The notes beneath the pieces are model-generated. The model ran no database searches, had not been told where the DNA came from, and was given only the letters and a program-made list of their open reading frames with translations. Below, one piece after another: positions 14,989-24,101 of a DNA stretch of 64,000 nucleotides (the stretch's first letter is position 1; each line of letters starts with the position of its first letter). The position numbers were made by a program, and so were the translations under genes. This stretch comes from Bradyrhizobium arachidis (GTDB lineage: Bacteria; Pseudomonadota; Alphaproteobacteria; Rhizobiales; Xanthobacteraceae): positions 2,728,001 to 2,792,000 of the forward strand of contig NZ_CP077970.1 of the NCBI RefSeq assembly GCF_024758505.1. Direction: 5' to 3'.

Positions 14989-17673
14989 CTAACTCGCGGC
15001 GGCCGCTATCTTGCCCGGCACGGTCTGGCCTCGGCCATTTTCGTCGCCCTGTCGCATCTCCGGCGGAAGGCCGGCAAAGCGGCGCAGCGCCTCGGCCATC
15101 TGGATGCGCCCGGGCACTCCGGTGATGACAACGTCGACCATGGCGAAGGACGAGTGGAAGTGGCCGTGCGCCTTGAGCTGCTCGACCGGAACGCCGGCTG
15201 CGGCCATCGCCTCGCCGTAGGCGATGCCTTCGTCACGCAGCGGATCGAACTCGCAAGTCACCACGAAGGCCGGCGGCAGGCCCTTGAGCTGGCCGCGGAT
15301 CGGCGAGGCGCGCGGGTCGGTGCGCTGGCTCGGTGCGCAGTACATGTCCCAGAACCAGAACATCAGCGACCGCGTCAGGAAGTAACCCGTTGCGTTCTCG
15401 CTGTAGGACGGACGGTCGAACGAGCAGTCGGTGACCGGACAGACCAGGAGCTGGCCGGCAATCGCAGGTCCGCCACGGTCGCGCGCGAGCTGGCAAGTGA
15501 CAGCAGCGATGTTGCCGCCGGCGCTCCAGCCTGCAACCAGTACCGGTCCCGGCTTGCCGCCGAGCTCGGCCGCGTGCTCAGCGATCCAGCGCAACGCGGC
15601 GTATCCGTCCTCGGCCGCCGTCGGAAAGCGGTGCTCGGGTGCGTGGCGATAGCCGACGCTGACGAACATCATGCCGGTCCGCCGCACCATGTCGCGGCAG
15701 AACGGCTCGTCGGATGCCTGGTCGCCCAGCACCCAGCCGCCGCCATGGAAATAGACCACGACGGGATGCGGCCCTGGCGTCGCGGGCTTGTAAACCCGAT
15801 AGGGCAGCGGACCATCGGTGCCCGGCAGCGTGCCGTCGACGATGTCGCCGATCGGCCGTCCGGCAGGACGGCCCTTGTTGAACTCGTTGACGAAGGCGCA
15901 TGCACCTTGCGCGCCCATCGACTCGATCGGCGGCAGGTTGAGCGAGGCGAGCAGGTTCAGCACCAGCCGCACGTCTGGTTGCAGGCGAACGACCTCGCCG
16001 TCATTGCACTGTGCCGCACCGTTCGGCCCAGTGAGCTTGAAGCCGAGCATGCCGCGACTGACGACCTCGTCGCAAATGCTGCGATAGGGGCCGACGCCGC
16101 CGCAATAGGGCATCACGCCCTGCGCCTTGCCGGGCACGTTGGCGCCCGTGTACCAGGTGTTGGCGAGCCGGTGCAGGGTCACCATCGAGCAATCGGCCAT
16201 ATGCTGCGCCCAGCCGGCCTGCGCCTTGTCGGTGGCTTCCATCGTGGTGAAGCCCTGGTCGCGCAGCGCAGCGAGCCGGTCGACGACCCAGTCGGCATGC
16301 TGTTCGATGGACACCGCCATGTTCGAGAGCACCGAGGGGCTGCCCGGTCCCGTGATCATGAAGAAGTTGGGGAAGCCCGCAACGGTGAGACCGAGATAGC
16401 TCTCCGGCCCGTGCGCCCAGACGTCGGAGAGCGACTTGCCGCTGCGGCCGGTGATCGGATGCACCGCCTTGATGGCGCCGGTCATGGCGTCGAAGCCGGT
16501 CGCGAACACGATCACGTCGACGTCGATGTTGCGCTTGCCGGTGGCGATGCCGGAGGCGGTGATCGCCTTGATCGGCTCCTGCCGCAAATTCACCAGCGTG
16601 ACGTTTGGCCGGTTGTATGTCGCATAGTAATTGGTGTCGAGGCAGGGACGTTTGGCGCCGAACGGATGATCGTCCGGCATGAGCACCGCCGCCGTCTCGG
16701 GATCCTTGACCGCGGCGCGGATCTTTTCTCGGATCAGGTCCTGGACGATCTTGTTGCCGTCGACATCGACCCCCTGGTCGGCCCAAAGCTGCGTCAGAAT
16801 GTGAACGAGGTCGCCGGCTGCCCAAGCACGTTCGAAGCGCTCACGACGCTCGGCATCGCTGAGCTGCCAGCTCACCACGGTCTGCTGCGGATAGGGCACG
16901 CCGGTCATGGACTGGCGCGCCTGCTCGCGATAGGCGGCGCGATCGCCCTGCAACAGGCCGAGGCGATCGGCAGGCGCCGGACCGTTATGCGCGGGAAGCG
17001 CGAAATTCGGCGTGCGCTGGAACACGGTGAGATGCGCGGCCTGCTCGGCGATCAGCGGGATCGACTGGATGCCTGACGAACCCGTGCCGATGACGGCAAC
17101 GCGCTTGCCAGCGAGATTGACGCCCTCATGCGGCCAGCGTCCGGTGAAGTAGATCTCGCCCCTGAAATCCCCGACGCCTTCGATCTCAGGCGGCTTTGGC
17201 GCGGAGAGGCAGCCGGTCGCCATGATGTAGTGGCGGCTGGAGACGGCCGGGCCGTTGCTGGTCGTGATCAGCCAGCGTTCGGAGGCGTCGTCCCATGTCG
17301 CTTCCTTGACCTTGGTCTTGAAGCGGATGTCGCGCCGCAAGTCGTAGCGATCGGCGACGAAGCCGAGATAGCGCAGGATCTCAGGCTGGGTCGCGTATTT
17401 TTCCGACCAGGTCCACGCCTTCTCGAGTTCGGGGTCGAAGGTGTAGCTGTAGTCGATGGTCTGGATGTCGCAACGCGCACCGGGGTAACGATTCCAGTAC
17501 CAGGTGCCGCCGACGTCGTCCGCCTCTTCCAGCGCGACCGCATTGAGGCCCGCCTTGCGCAGGCGATGCAGCAGATAGAGCCCGGCAAATCCGGCGCCGA
17601 CCACGGCGACATCGACTTGTTGAGGTTTGCCACCGGTGTCCGAAGCACGTGCTGCGACCATTGCCTCTGGCAT
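14989..17673 (-). CDS. Baeyer-Villiger monooxygenase fused to an alpha/beta-hydrolase (esterase)
   Basis: 894 residues with two enzymes in one chain. Residues 1 to about 545 are a class B flavoprotein monooxygenase: FAD site [32 protein letters not shown], the region [15 protein letters not shown], and NADPH site [12 protein letters not shown]. From about 580 a hormone-sensitive-lipase-type esterase follows, with HGGGW at 643-647, nucleophile GWSAGG near 716, acid [10 protein letters not shown] and a terminal HFHSSF histidine. The likely chemistry is NADPH-dependent insertion of oxygen into a ketone, then hydrolysis of the ester or lactone. GGGAGGA lies 6 bases before the ATG. In the BVMO fingerprint FxGxxxHxxxWP the His is Phe. 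The substrate is unknown. Confidence 0.9.
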   Translation of the reverse strand: MPEAMVAARASDTGGKPQQVDVAVVGAGFAGLYLLHRLRKAGLNAVALEEADDVGGTWYWNRYPGARCDIQTIDYSYTFDPELEKAWTWSEKYATQPEILRYLGFVADRYDLRRDIRFKTKVKEATWDDASERWLITTSNGPAVSSRHYIMATGCLSAPKPPEIEGVGDFRGEIYFTGRWPHEGVNLAGKRVAVIGTGSSGIQSIPLIAEQAAHLTVFQRTPNFALPAHNGPAPADRLGLLQGDRAAYREQARQSMTGVPYPQQTVVSWQLSDAERRERFERAWAAGDLVHILTQLWADQGVDVDGNKIVQDLIREKIRAAVKDPETAAVLMPDDHPFGAKRPCLDTNYYATYNRPNVTLVNLRQEPIKAITASGIATGKRNIDVDVIVFATGFDAMTGAIKAVHPITGRSGKSLSDVWAHGPESYLGLTVAGFPNFFMITGPGSPSVLSNMAVSIEQHADWVVDRLAALRDQGFTTMEATDKAQAGWAQHMADCSMVTLHRLANTWYTGANVPGKAQGVMPYCGGVGPYRSICDEVVSRGMLGFKLTGPNGAAQCNDGEVVRLQPDVRLVLNLLASLNLPPIESMGAQGACAFVNEFNKGRPAGRPIGDIVDGTLPGTDGPLPYRVYKPATPGPHPVVVYFHGGGWVLGDQASDEPFCRDMVRRTGMMFVSVGYRHAPEHRFPTAAEDGYAALRWIAEHAAELGGKPGPVLVAGWSAGGNIAAVTCQLARDRGGPAIAGQLLVCPVTDCSFDRPSYSENATGYFLTRSLMFWFWDMYCAPSQRTDPRASPIRGQLKGLPPAFVVTCEFDPLRDEGIAYGEAMAAAGVPVEQLKAHGHFHSSFAMVDVVITGVPGRIQMAEALRRFAGLPPEMRQGDENGRGQTVPGKIAAAAS

Positions 17674-17932
17674 GCCATTCCTCCCTGCGTTTTGTTTTGC
17701 GGGAGGCTATCGCCGCATGTGCAGTTTGTCATCAGGACAAATTCAATCCCCGGTAGTTGCGTTTACACGTCGCGCGAATTTCGCGCCGCTGCGCGCACCG
17801 CGACGCACAATGCGGAGGGCGCTATGTTTTTCGGGGTAATCAAGCGTGGCTGTTCCGTGTATGTTGGGTTCCCGGTCGAGGCTGGCCCGTTGAGCGTCAG
17901 ACAACAAACTTGGATGCCAGACAAGAAGCGTC

Positions 17933-18148
17933 ATGAACGAGTTGAGTGAGCGAACCAAAGCCAACATGGACGTGGTCCTGGAGGAAACCTGCCGCCAATT
18001 GCCGCACGGTGGCGACCACGACAGCCGCAGGTTCATTGCCGAGCGTTTGATCGAGGCGGCCAGTGCCGGCCACTCCACGCTCGGCGAGCTCGGCATCGTT
18101 GCGCGGCACGCGCTGGCGACACTGACCGCCAAGGACCATCAGGCATGA
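17933..18148 (+). CDS. Small conserved-looking hypothetical protein, 71 aa
   Basis: Charged helical protein starting MNELSERTKANMDVVLEETC and containing FIAERLIEAASAGHSTLGEL. The balance of charged and hydrophobic residues indicates real coding. No domain recognised. It converges on the LON/Clp-type gene, with a symmetric hairpin between the two stops. Confidence 0.65.
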   Translation: MNELSERTKANMDVVLEETCRQLPHGGDHDSRRFIAERLIEAASAGHSTLGELGIVARHALATLTAKDHQA

Positions 18149-18158
18149 GCGATGCGGC

Positions 18159-18188
18159 GAACCCGGGCGCGCCTACGAGCCCGGGTTC
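18159..18188. terminator. Bidirectional terminator hairpin
   Basis: GAACCCGGG (18159-18167) pairs perfectly with CCCGGGTTC (18180-18188) and is followed by TCTCTCTGCTT. It sits between two convergent genes, so it may serve both strands. Confidence 0.6.
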
Positions 18189-18196
18189 TCTCTGCT

Positions 18197-19432
18197 TCAG
18201 CCGTCCTTGCCCCCGCGAGCGATGATTTCGGTCGCGCGGGCGCGCGTGATCCCGTGTTCGCCGAGTAACTGCGCCGCCGGACTGCGCGTCTCCGGGAAAA
18301 TGCCGACCAGCATGTTTGCGCCCGTGACCACCGCGCGGCCAATTTCCTGCGCATGGACTTCGGCGCGTTGCTCTGCGCGCTGGAACGCAGCGGTGGGTTT
18401 GGCTTCTTCGCCGTTCTGCGTGCCGACGTTGTTCAGTCCGCGTTCGACATAGACCGCGAGGCTCGTCCGCAATGCGCCGAGATCGGCATTGCAGGCCTGC
18501 ATCACGGCCGAGGCGTCGCTGTCGTCGAGCAGAGCCAGCAGCAAATGTTCGAGCGTCGCGTATTGATGCCGCCGCTCCGTGGCCGAGCCGAGCGCCCGGC
18601 GCTTCGTTGCCTCGAGCTCCGGCGTCACCGGTCGTCCGAAGTCCATGAAGGCATCGACCTGCTTGAGTCGCGCGACCGGATCGATCGTTGCCAGGAGGCC
18701 TTGCTTGTCGGCGATCGGCAGCCGCATGCGCGTCGCGATGATGTCGGCAACGCGTCCGGGGTCGCGGGTCTGTTCGAGCTGTGGCCACACCCCGGGAATG
18801 CGGATGTCGCGGGCCGCCGCGTAACGTTCGAAGCGCTTGACTGCGCGCAGGATCAGCTCCGGTGCGTCGGGGATCGGTCCTTCGCCGAGATCGGTGACGT
18901 CAGCCTGAAAGGCGCCGGTCTCGCCGACGAAGCGGTGGATCAGCACGCGCCGGTTGACTTGTGTGAGCACTTTCAGCGTGCCGTCGGGCAGCGGTTCCAG
19001 CTCGATCAACTGAGCGATGACGCCGATGGGGTGAATGTCCTCGAAGCTGGGCTCGTCGATGCCGGAGTCCTTCTGCACGACCAGCACGACCTCGCGCCGG
19101 CGCTCAAAGGCCTGGTCGAGCGCCTGCATGGTCTTCGGACGTCCGACGAACAGGGGGTAGGTGGCCGCCGGAAACGGAACGAGGTCGCGCAACGGAACGG
19201 CAGGATAGCTCGTCATCGTCGACTGTGCCGTTTCTTTCGTCACCCGTGCAGGCGATGTCCTAAGGTCGCTCCGATCGGCGTGAAGCATCGCCGACAACGT
19301 ATTCCAGTCGGCGACGCCGAACATCTTCGACACCAGTTCCAGGCTTTCGCCGTGGCTGATGCTGATCGCCTTGGTGTGAAGGGATTCGCGCAGGGTCTGC
19401 GCCATAGCTTTGGCATCGCGAAAATCGCGCAT
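18197..19432 (-). CDS. Glyoxalase-related / LON N-terminal / Clp N-terminal domain fusion
   Basis: 411 residues in three modules. Residues 1-55 (AMAQTLRESLHTKAISISHG, FGVADWNTLSAML) match the short glyoxalase-related domain often joined to Clp-N domains. About 75-275 is a LON substrate-binding domain: VPLRDLVPFPAATYPLFVGR, GVIAQLIELEPLPDGTLKVL. About 285-408 is a ClpA-type N-domain with both repeats: YATLEHLLLALLDDSDASAV and AVVTGANMLVGIFPETRSPA. No AAA+ module and no peptidase is present, so it cannot degrade proteins alone; a substrate-recruiting adaptor or decoy for Clp or Lon is my inference. It is monocistronic. Confidence 0.85.
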   Translation of the reverse strand: MRDFRDAKAMAQTLRESLHTKAISISHGESLELVSKMFGVADWNTLSAMLHADRSDLRTSPARVTKETAQSTMTSYPAVPLRDLVPFPAATYPLFVGRPKTMQALDQAFERRREVVLVVQKDSGIDEPSFEDIHPIGVIAQLIELEPLPDGTLKVLTQVNRRVLIHRFVGETGAFQADVTDLGEGPIPDAPELILRAVKRFERYAAARDIRIPGVWPQLEQTRDPGRVADIIATRMRLPIADKQGLLATIDPVARLKQVDAFMDFGRPVTPELEATKRRALGSATERRHQYATLEHLLLALLDDSDASAVMQACNADLGALRTSLAVYVERGLNNVGTQNGEEAKPTAAFQRAEQRAEVHAQEIGRAVVTGANMLVGIFPETRSPAAQLLGEHGITRARATEIIARGGKDG

Positions 19433-19713
19433 CGGTATCCGTCCTCTGCTGTGAGCGAACCAGGCGTGTCAGGCGGTTGCGTTGCTGACCCGGTCGCTCG
19501 GGCAAAGGAAGGCCGATGAAGGCTTCGATACGTTCACCGTCCCGTGGCGGGTGCAACCGGCAGGTCGTATCAACCTGACGAAAAATTGGCGCAAAGACCG
19601 TCCGGTGTCAATGTTGTCGCGCAGAGTTTCCGACGAGGAGCCGATACGGTCGTCTTGCCTCGCCGCACGGCGCGGACGTAAATTGTGGGGCGACATCTTG
19701 CGAGACCCTGCCG

Positions 19714-21210
19714 ATGCGGCCCTTGCTTGCGCTCGTTGCGGCTTTCGTCGCCTTCGCTTGCGACAACCCGGGAGTTGCCCAGGTCGGGCAATTCCCGTTT
19801 GCGCTCACGCGCGAGGGACAGATGCTCGGTGGCGTGGAAGGCGACATCTCCTCCTTCAAGGGCCTTTCCTATGCGATGGCGCCAATCGGACCGCTGCGCT
19901 GGCGTGCGCCGCAGGACGCGCCCGAAAGTTCGGAGATGCGCACCGCCTACGACTACGGCCCGGCCTGTCTTCAGCCGCAGATCGCGCAGGCGAGTGAGCA
20001 TTGCCTCACGCTCAACGTCTTCAGGCCGTTCGGCGTCGACGGTCCGTTGCCGATCATGGTGTTCATTCACGGCGGCGATTTCGTCAACGGCACTGCCAAC
20101 GATCCCCTGTTCGACGGAGCGAAGCTCGCGCAAGGAGGCCTCATCGCGATCACGCTGAACTATCGCCTCGGCGCGTTCGGCTGGCTCGTGCATCCCTCGC
20201 TTGCCGAAGAGGCGTCCGGCGGTACCACGGCGAACTATGGCCTGATGGACCAGATTGCGGCGCTGCAATGGATCCACGACAATGCCGCGGCGTTCGGCGG
20301 CGATCCCGGCAACGTCACCTTGTTCGGCTCCGGCGCCGGCGCGACATCGATCGCGCTTCTGATGCTGTGCGAGCGGTCGCGCGACTTGTTTCAGAAGGCG
20401 ATCCTGCAATCGCTGCCTGGTCGCGAGCGTCTGCGTTCGCGCGAGGCTGCACAAATCGTCGGTAAGGAATTCGTCGATGTAGCTGTACGCGACCAGAAGG
20501 AATTCGATCTGCGCACGGCCGATCCCAGGCTGCTCCTGAAGGCCGAAAAGCTCTTGCTCGCAAAGTCTCCGCGCAGCTTCGGTCCTGTCGTGGACGGAGT
20601 GCTCGTGACCAGCGATATCGCCGCCGGCTTCGGGGCAGGGCGGCAGAGTCGCATTCCCCTGATCATCGGCTCCAACGACGATGAGACTGGCTCCGACAAT
20701 GAGCCGGACGCCAAGAAAGAGCTCGGATTGGCCGGCGCCTCGACCGACGCGCTGCGGCAGCTCTATCCCGAAACCTCCGGCGAGCCGGCCGAGCTTGCAG
20801 CGCGGCTGTATACCGACAGGATTTTTACCGAGCCCGCACGGCTGCTTGCGCGCCTGCATGCGGCGAGCGGTGCGCCGACGTTCCGCTATCGGTTCGGCTA
20901 TGTGCCGGAAGCTGAGCGCGCGAGCCGTGAGGGTGGCCACGAGCGCGAGCTTCAGTTCATCTTCGGCGTCGAGGGCGTGCCGGGTGCCGGCGTGTTGTCG
21001 CGCAGAGATCGCGAGGTCGGGCGCGCGTTGCGCAGCTACTGGATCAACTTTGCCAAGACCGGCGATCCCAATGGCGGGGACCTGCCGCACTGGGACACCA
21101 ACGGTGATCGCGACCAGTTGCTGCTGATCGCCAATGAGCGGATATCCGGCGGCGCCGATCCCTGGTCGGAGCGGCTGGACCGGTTGGAGCGCCGAAGTTC
21201 GAAAGAGTAG
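19714..21210 (+). CDS. Carboxylesterase/lipase-fold protein lacking the nucleophile serine
   Basis: 498 residues of type-B carboxylesterase fold with a signal peptide (cut near residue 22). Family landmarks are EDCLTLNV-like EHCLTLNVFRP, oxyanion strand FIHGGDFVNG, and NYGLMDQIAALQWIHDN. The nucleophile elbow, normally FGESAGG, reads FGSGAGA at 204-210, putting Gly207 where the catalytic Ser should be. The acid (DDETGS) and His (GGHERELQF) positions are kept. Vertebrate neuroligins carry the same FGSGAGA elbow and are inactive binding proteins. So this is probably a secreted non-catalytic binder, unless Ser206 serves instead. It is monocistronic. Confidence 0.85.
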   Translation: MRPLLALVAAFVAFACDNPGVAQVGQFPFALTREGQMLGGVEGDISSFKGLSYAMAPIGPLRWRAPQDAPESSEMRTAYDYGPACLQPQIAQASEHCLTLNVFRPFGVDGPLPIMVFIHGGDFVNGTANDPLFDGAKLAQGGLIAITLNYRLGAFGWLVHPSLAEEASGGTTANYGLMDQIAALQWIHDNAAAFGGDPGNVTLFGSGAGATSIALLMLCERSRDLFQKAILQSLPGRERLRSREAAQIVGKEFVDVAVRDQKEFDLRTADPRLLLKAEKLLLAKSPRSFGPVVDGVLVTSDIAAGFGAGRQSRIPLIIGSNDDETGSDNEPDAKKELGLAGASTDALRQLYPETSGEPAELAARLYTDRIFTEPARLLARLHAASGAPTFRYRFGYVPEAERASREGGHERELQFIFGVEGVPGAGVLSRRDREVGRALRSYWINFAKTGDPNGGDLPHWDTNGDRDQLLLIANERISGGADPWSERLDRLERRSSKE

Positions 21211-21222
21211 GTCAGTCTCGCT

Positions 21223-21402
21223 TTAGGCGGCGAGCTCGACGCGGGGAGCCAGCGTCAGCCGGTCTTCCTCAAAAAAGTCCATCGCGCCGTCCTTCTCGAC
21301 GGCGTAGAACTGCTGCCCCTCGCGCGACTTGTAGGCGGCGCGGACGACCCCGCGGCGGCCCTTGTCACTGTTGACGACGTCCCCCAGCGCAAACTTTGCC
21401 AT
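21223..21402 (-). CDS. Small basic KOW-like protein, 59 aa
   Basis: Starts MAKFALGDVVNSDKGRRG and continues with AAYKSREGQQFYAVEKDG, a beta-rich arrangement like a small SH3/KOW barrel. The ATG at 21402 is preferred; an upstream frame would add 21 Ser/Pro-rich residues reaching into the promoter of the divergent dioxygenase gene. Function unknown; RNA- or protein-binding is a guess from the fold impression. Confidence 0.6.
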   Translation of the reverse strand: MAKFALGDVVNSDKGRRGVVRAAYKSREGQQFYAVEKDGAMDFFEEDRLTLAPRVELAA

Positions 21403-21537
21403 CTTGATTCCCGAAAGCGATATACTGGCCGAGTGCTTCGACCGTGGACGGATTTTGGGCGGCAAATCGTTAACGACTTGCTAACCATACGCGTTTGCCC
21501 GATGCTCCCACCTCCCGAAAGAGACGAGCCGATACCC

Positions 21538-22335
21538 ATGACGAGACTACCGACTTTCTTCCTGTCGCATGGCGGCGGTCCCTGGCCCTTCATGGAAGAC
21601 AGGCGGGTGCAATACGCCAGAACCGCGAGAGAATTCAGCGCCCTTCCGCAGCGCCTGCCGGCAAAGCCCAAGGCCGTTCTTGTGATCACCGGCCATTGGG
21701 AGACGGATGAGTTCACGGTATCGACCGCGGCGCATCCGCCGATGGTCTACGACTACTACGGTTTCCCCGAGCATACCTACCACTTGAAATATCCCGCGCC
21801 CGGCGAGCCGGCGCTCGCGGCGAAGGTCAAGGCGCTTCTGCAGGGCGCGGGCGTCGATTGCCGGGAAGACGGTAATCAGGGATTTGACCACGGCACCTTC
21901 GTGCCGCTCGGGTTGATGTATCCCGACGCCGACATGCCGATCGTGCTGTTGTCGCTGAAATCGACCTACGATCCGGCCGAGCATATCCAGGTTGGGCAGG
22001 CCCTCGCACCGCTGCGCGACGAGGGCATTTTGATCGTCGGCAGCGGTCTCACCTATCACAACATGCGCGGCTTCGGACGCGCGGAGTCCAAGCCGGTGTC
22101 GTACGATTTTGAGGCCTATCTGAACGAGGCGATCACCCAGGCCGATCCCAAGCGGCGCAATCAAATGCTGATCGACTGGCAGAACGCGCCAAGTGCACGG
22201 CTCGCCCATCCGCGCGAGGATCATCTGATCCCGCTGATGGTCGCGGCCGGCGCCGCCGACGGTGACATCGGCCATCGCCTGTTCGTCGACGAGGTCGCCA
22301 GCGTTGCGATGGCGTCGTACGAGTTTGGCGGCTAG
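21538..22335 (+). CDS. Class III extradiol ring-cleavage dioxygenase (LigB/DODA type)
   Basis: 265 residues. FFLSHGGGPWPFMED carries the first metal-ligand His, VLVITGHWETDEF the second, and YYGFPEHTYHLKYPAPGEP plus GFDHGTFVPLGLMYPDAD complete the iron/zinc site. SGLTYHNMRGFG also fits the 4,5-DOPA-dioxygenase-like (YgiD) group. It likely opens the ring of a catechol, or acts promiscuously on DOPA-like compounds. The start is placed at ATG 21538; an alternative ATG at 21502 would add 12 proline-rich residues. Its stop overlaps the convergent SemiSWEET stop by 4 bp. Confidence 0.88.
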   Translation: MTRLPTFFLSHGGGPWPFMEDRRVQYARTAREFSALPQRLPAKPKAVLVITGHWETDEFTVSTAAHPPMVYDYYGFPEHTYHLKYPAPGEPALAAKVKALLQGAGVDCREDGNQGFDHGTFVPLGLMYPDADMPIVLLSLKSTYDPAEHIQVGQALAPLRDEGILIVGSGLTYHNMRGFGRAESKPVSYDFEAYLNEAITQADPKRRNQMLIDWQNAPSARLAHPREDHLIPLMVAAGAADGDIGHRLFVDEVASVAMASYEFGG

Positions 22336-22592
22336 CCGTATTTCAGCTTCATGCACATTATGCCGCCCGCGAGCACGATGGTGATTGCGTTGGCAACGAC
22401 GAGCGGAGCGTCGCCCGAGAGTAGGCCGTAGACGAGCCACAGCACGAGGCCGAGCACCATCATGAGGAACATGCCGAGCGAGATGTCCTCGGTGGAGCGG
22501 GTCTTCCAGACCTTGATGAATTGAGGGGCGTAGGCGAGGGTGGTGCAGGCTGCAGCAGCAAACCCCAGCATCTTGATGACGAACGGTTCCAT
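22332..22592 (-). CDS. SemiSWEET-type sugar transporter
   Basis: 86 residues forming one three-helix bundle: KMLGFAAAACTTLAYAPQFI with the PQ motif, FLMMVLGLVLWLVYGLL, and VVANAITIVLAGGIMCMKL. That is the minimal SemiSWEET unit, which dimerises in the inner membrane to move sugars by facilitated diffusion. It follows glgA on the same strand after 51 bp with no terminator seen, so it may be co-transcribed with glycogen synthesis. It overlaps the convergent dioxygenase stop. Confidence 0.88.
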   Translation of the reverse strand: MEPFVIKMLGFAAAACTTLAYAPQFIKVWKTRSTEDISLGMFLMMVLGLVLWLVYGLLSGDAPLVVANAITIVLAGGIMCMKLKYG

Positions 22593-22643
22593 GCCGGCTC
22601 TATAGCACTGATTCGACCGCTGAAATGCGACAGCGAACCCCGT

Positions 22644-24101
22644 TCAAACCTGGCGTGACACGATGATGTCGCGATAGAGCGCGGCATATTGGCCGGCCCG
22701 GTTGCGCCATGAGACGTCAGTTGTCATGCCGCTCCGCTGCAAGCGTCGCCAGGTCAGATGATCGTGGAAGGCGATGTTGGCCTTGCGCAGCGCGGCGCCG
22801 AGATTATCCGACGTCACCGGGCCGAACTTGAATCCGGTCGCGGCATTGCCTGATACGTCTGCCTCGCCGATGTCGACCACGGTGTCCTCCAAGCCGCCGA
22901 CGCGCGCCACGATGGGGACAGCGCCATAGCGTAGCGCGCAGAGCTGCGTCAGCCCACAAGGCTCGAAGCGCGACGGCACGACCAGCGCGTCAGAGCCGGC
23001 CTGTACGAGATGCGCGAGGATCTCGTCATAGCCGATCACGGCGGCGATCCGCCCCGGATGCGCGCGCGCTGCGGCCTGGTAGCGATCCTGGAGGTCCGCA
23101 TCGCCGCTGCCGAGCAGCGCAAGCTGCATGCCTTCGCCAAGAATTGTCGGGACGTTCTCCAGCAATAGATCGAGGCCCTTCTGCCAGGACAGCCGGCTGA
23201 TCACGCCGAGCAGCAGCGAGTCCGGCGAGGGATCGAGGTTGAACTGGCGCTGCAGCGCCGCCTTGTTCGCCGCGCGGAATGCCAGCTCGTCGGCATTGAA
23301 GCGGTAGGCAATGTGCGGATCGGATTCCGGATTCCACACCGAGATGTCGATGCCGTTGAGAATGCCGCTCAGCGCGCCGGAGCGCTCGCGCAGCAAGCCG
23401 CCGAACCCCATGCCGCCTTCGTCGCTCTGGATTTCCTGAGCATAGGTCGGCGACACCGTAGTGATGCGGTCGGCGAATTGCAGGCCTGCCTTCAGCAGGC
23501 TGATCGATCCATAGTACTCGACGCCGTGGATGTTGAAGGAGCCCGGCGGCAGCCCGAACGGACTGAGCATCTCGTAGGGAAACTTGCCCTGATAGGCCAT
23601 GTTGTGGATGGTCATCACCGTGCCGGGCCGCGGCCGGTCGGCATAGTGCAGATAGGCCGGTGCGAGGCCCGCCTGCCAGTCATGGGCGTGCACGATGTCG
23701 GGCACGAAGGAGGGGATGGCGCCGAGCCCGATCTCGGCCGCCATGCGGGAGAGCGCGGCGAAACGCAGGCCGTTGTCGGGCCAGTCGTGGCCCTCAGGCG
23801 TCACGTAGGGGTTGCCGGGACGGTCGAACAGATGCGGCGCGTCGAGCACGAGCAGGTCGAATCCGTCGCGCGCGCCGCCGAGCACGCGCACCGGACCGCC
23901 GAAAAACTCGTCCCAGCGCAGCAGTTCATCCGCGCCGGGGAGGGCGCGGATGACGCTGGGATAGCCCGGCAGCAGCGTCCGCATGTCGACGCCGTGTGCC
24001 ATCAGCGCAGCGGGGAGCGCGCCGGTAACGTCGGCTAGTCCCCCTGTCTTGATGATCGGATAGATTTCGGAGGCGACCGCAAGGACGCGGATGGACGTCA
24101 T
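22644..24101 (-). CDS. glgA: Glycogen synthase (ADP-glucose starch synthase)
   Basis: 485 residues, normal for bacterial GlgA (GT5). It extends the alpha-1,4-glucan from ADP-glucose. The N-terminal domain starts [20 protein letters not shown] with the KTGGL substrate motif; [14 protein letters not shown] and [12 protein letters not shown] follow. The C-terminal Rossmann half includes [14 protein letters not shown] and [18 protein letters not shown]. The start overlaps the glgC stop by 4 bp, so the two are translationally coupled. Confidence 0.95.
   Translation of the reverse strand: MTSIRVLAVASEIYPIIKTGGLADVTGALPAALMAHGVDMRTLLPGYPSVIRALPGADELLRWDEFFGGPVRVLGGARDGFDLLVLDAPHLFDRPGNPYVTPEGHDWPDNGLRFAALSRMAAEIGLGAIPSFVPDIVHAHDWQAGLAPAYLHYADRPRPGTVMTIHNMAYQGKFPYEMLSPFGLPPGSFNIHGVEYYGSISLLKAGLQFADRITTVSPTYAQEIQSDEGGMGFGGLLRERSGALSGILNGIDISVWNPESDPHIAYRFNADELAFRAANKAALQRQFNLDPSPDSLLLGVISRLSWQKGLDLLLENVPTILGEGMQLALLGSGDADLQDRYQAAARAHPGRIAAVIGYDEILAHLVQAGSDALVVPSRFEPCGLTQLCALRYGAVPIVARVGGLEDTVVDIGEADVSGNAATGFKFGPVTSDNLGAALRKANIAFHDHLTWRRLQRSGMTTDVSWRNRAGQYAALYRDIIVSRQV

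Noticed and set aside
14947..17076. A 709-codon plus-strand frame opposite the BVMO-esterase gene
   Set aside because: Arg/His/Ala-rich with no motifs; the minus strand carries flavin, NADPH and esterase motifs in order.
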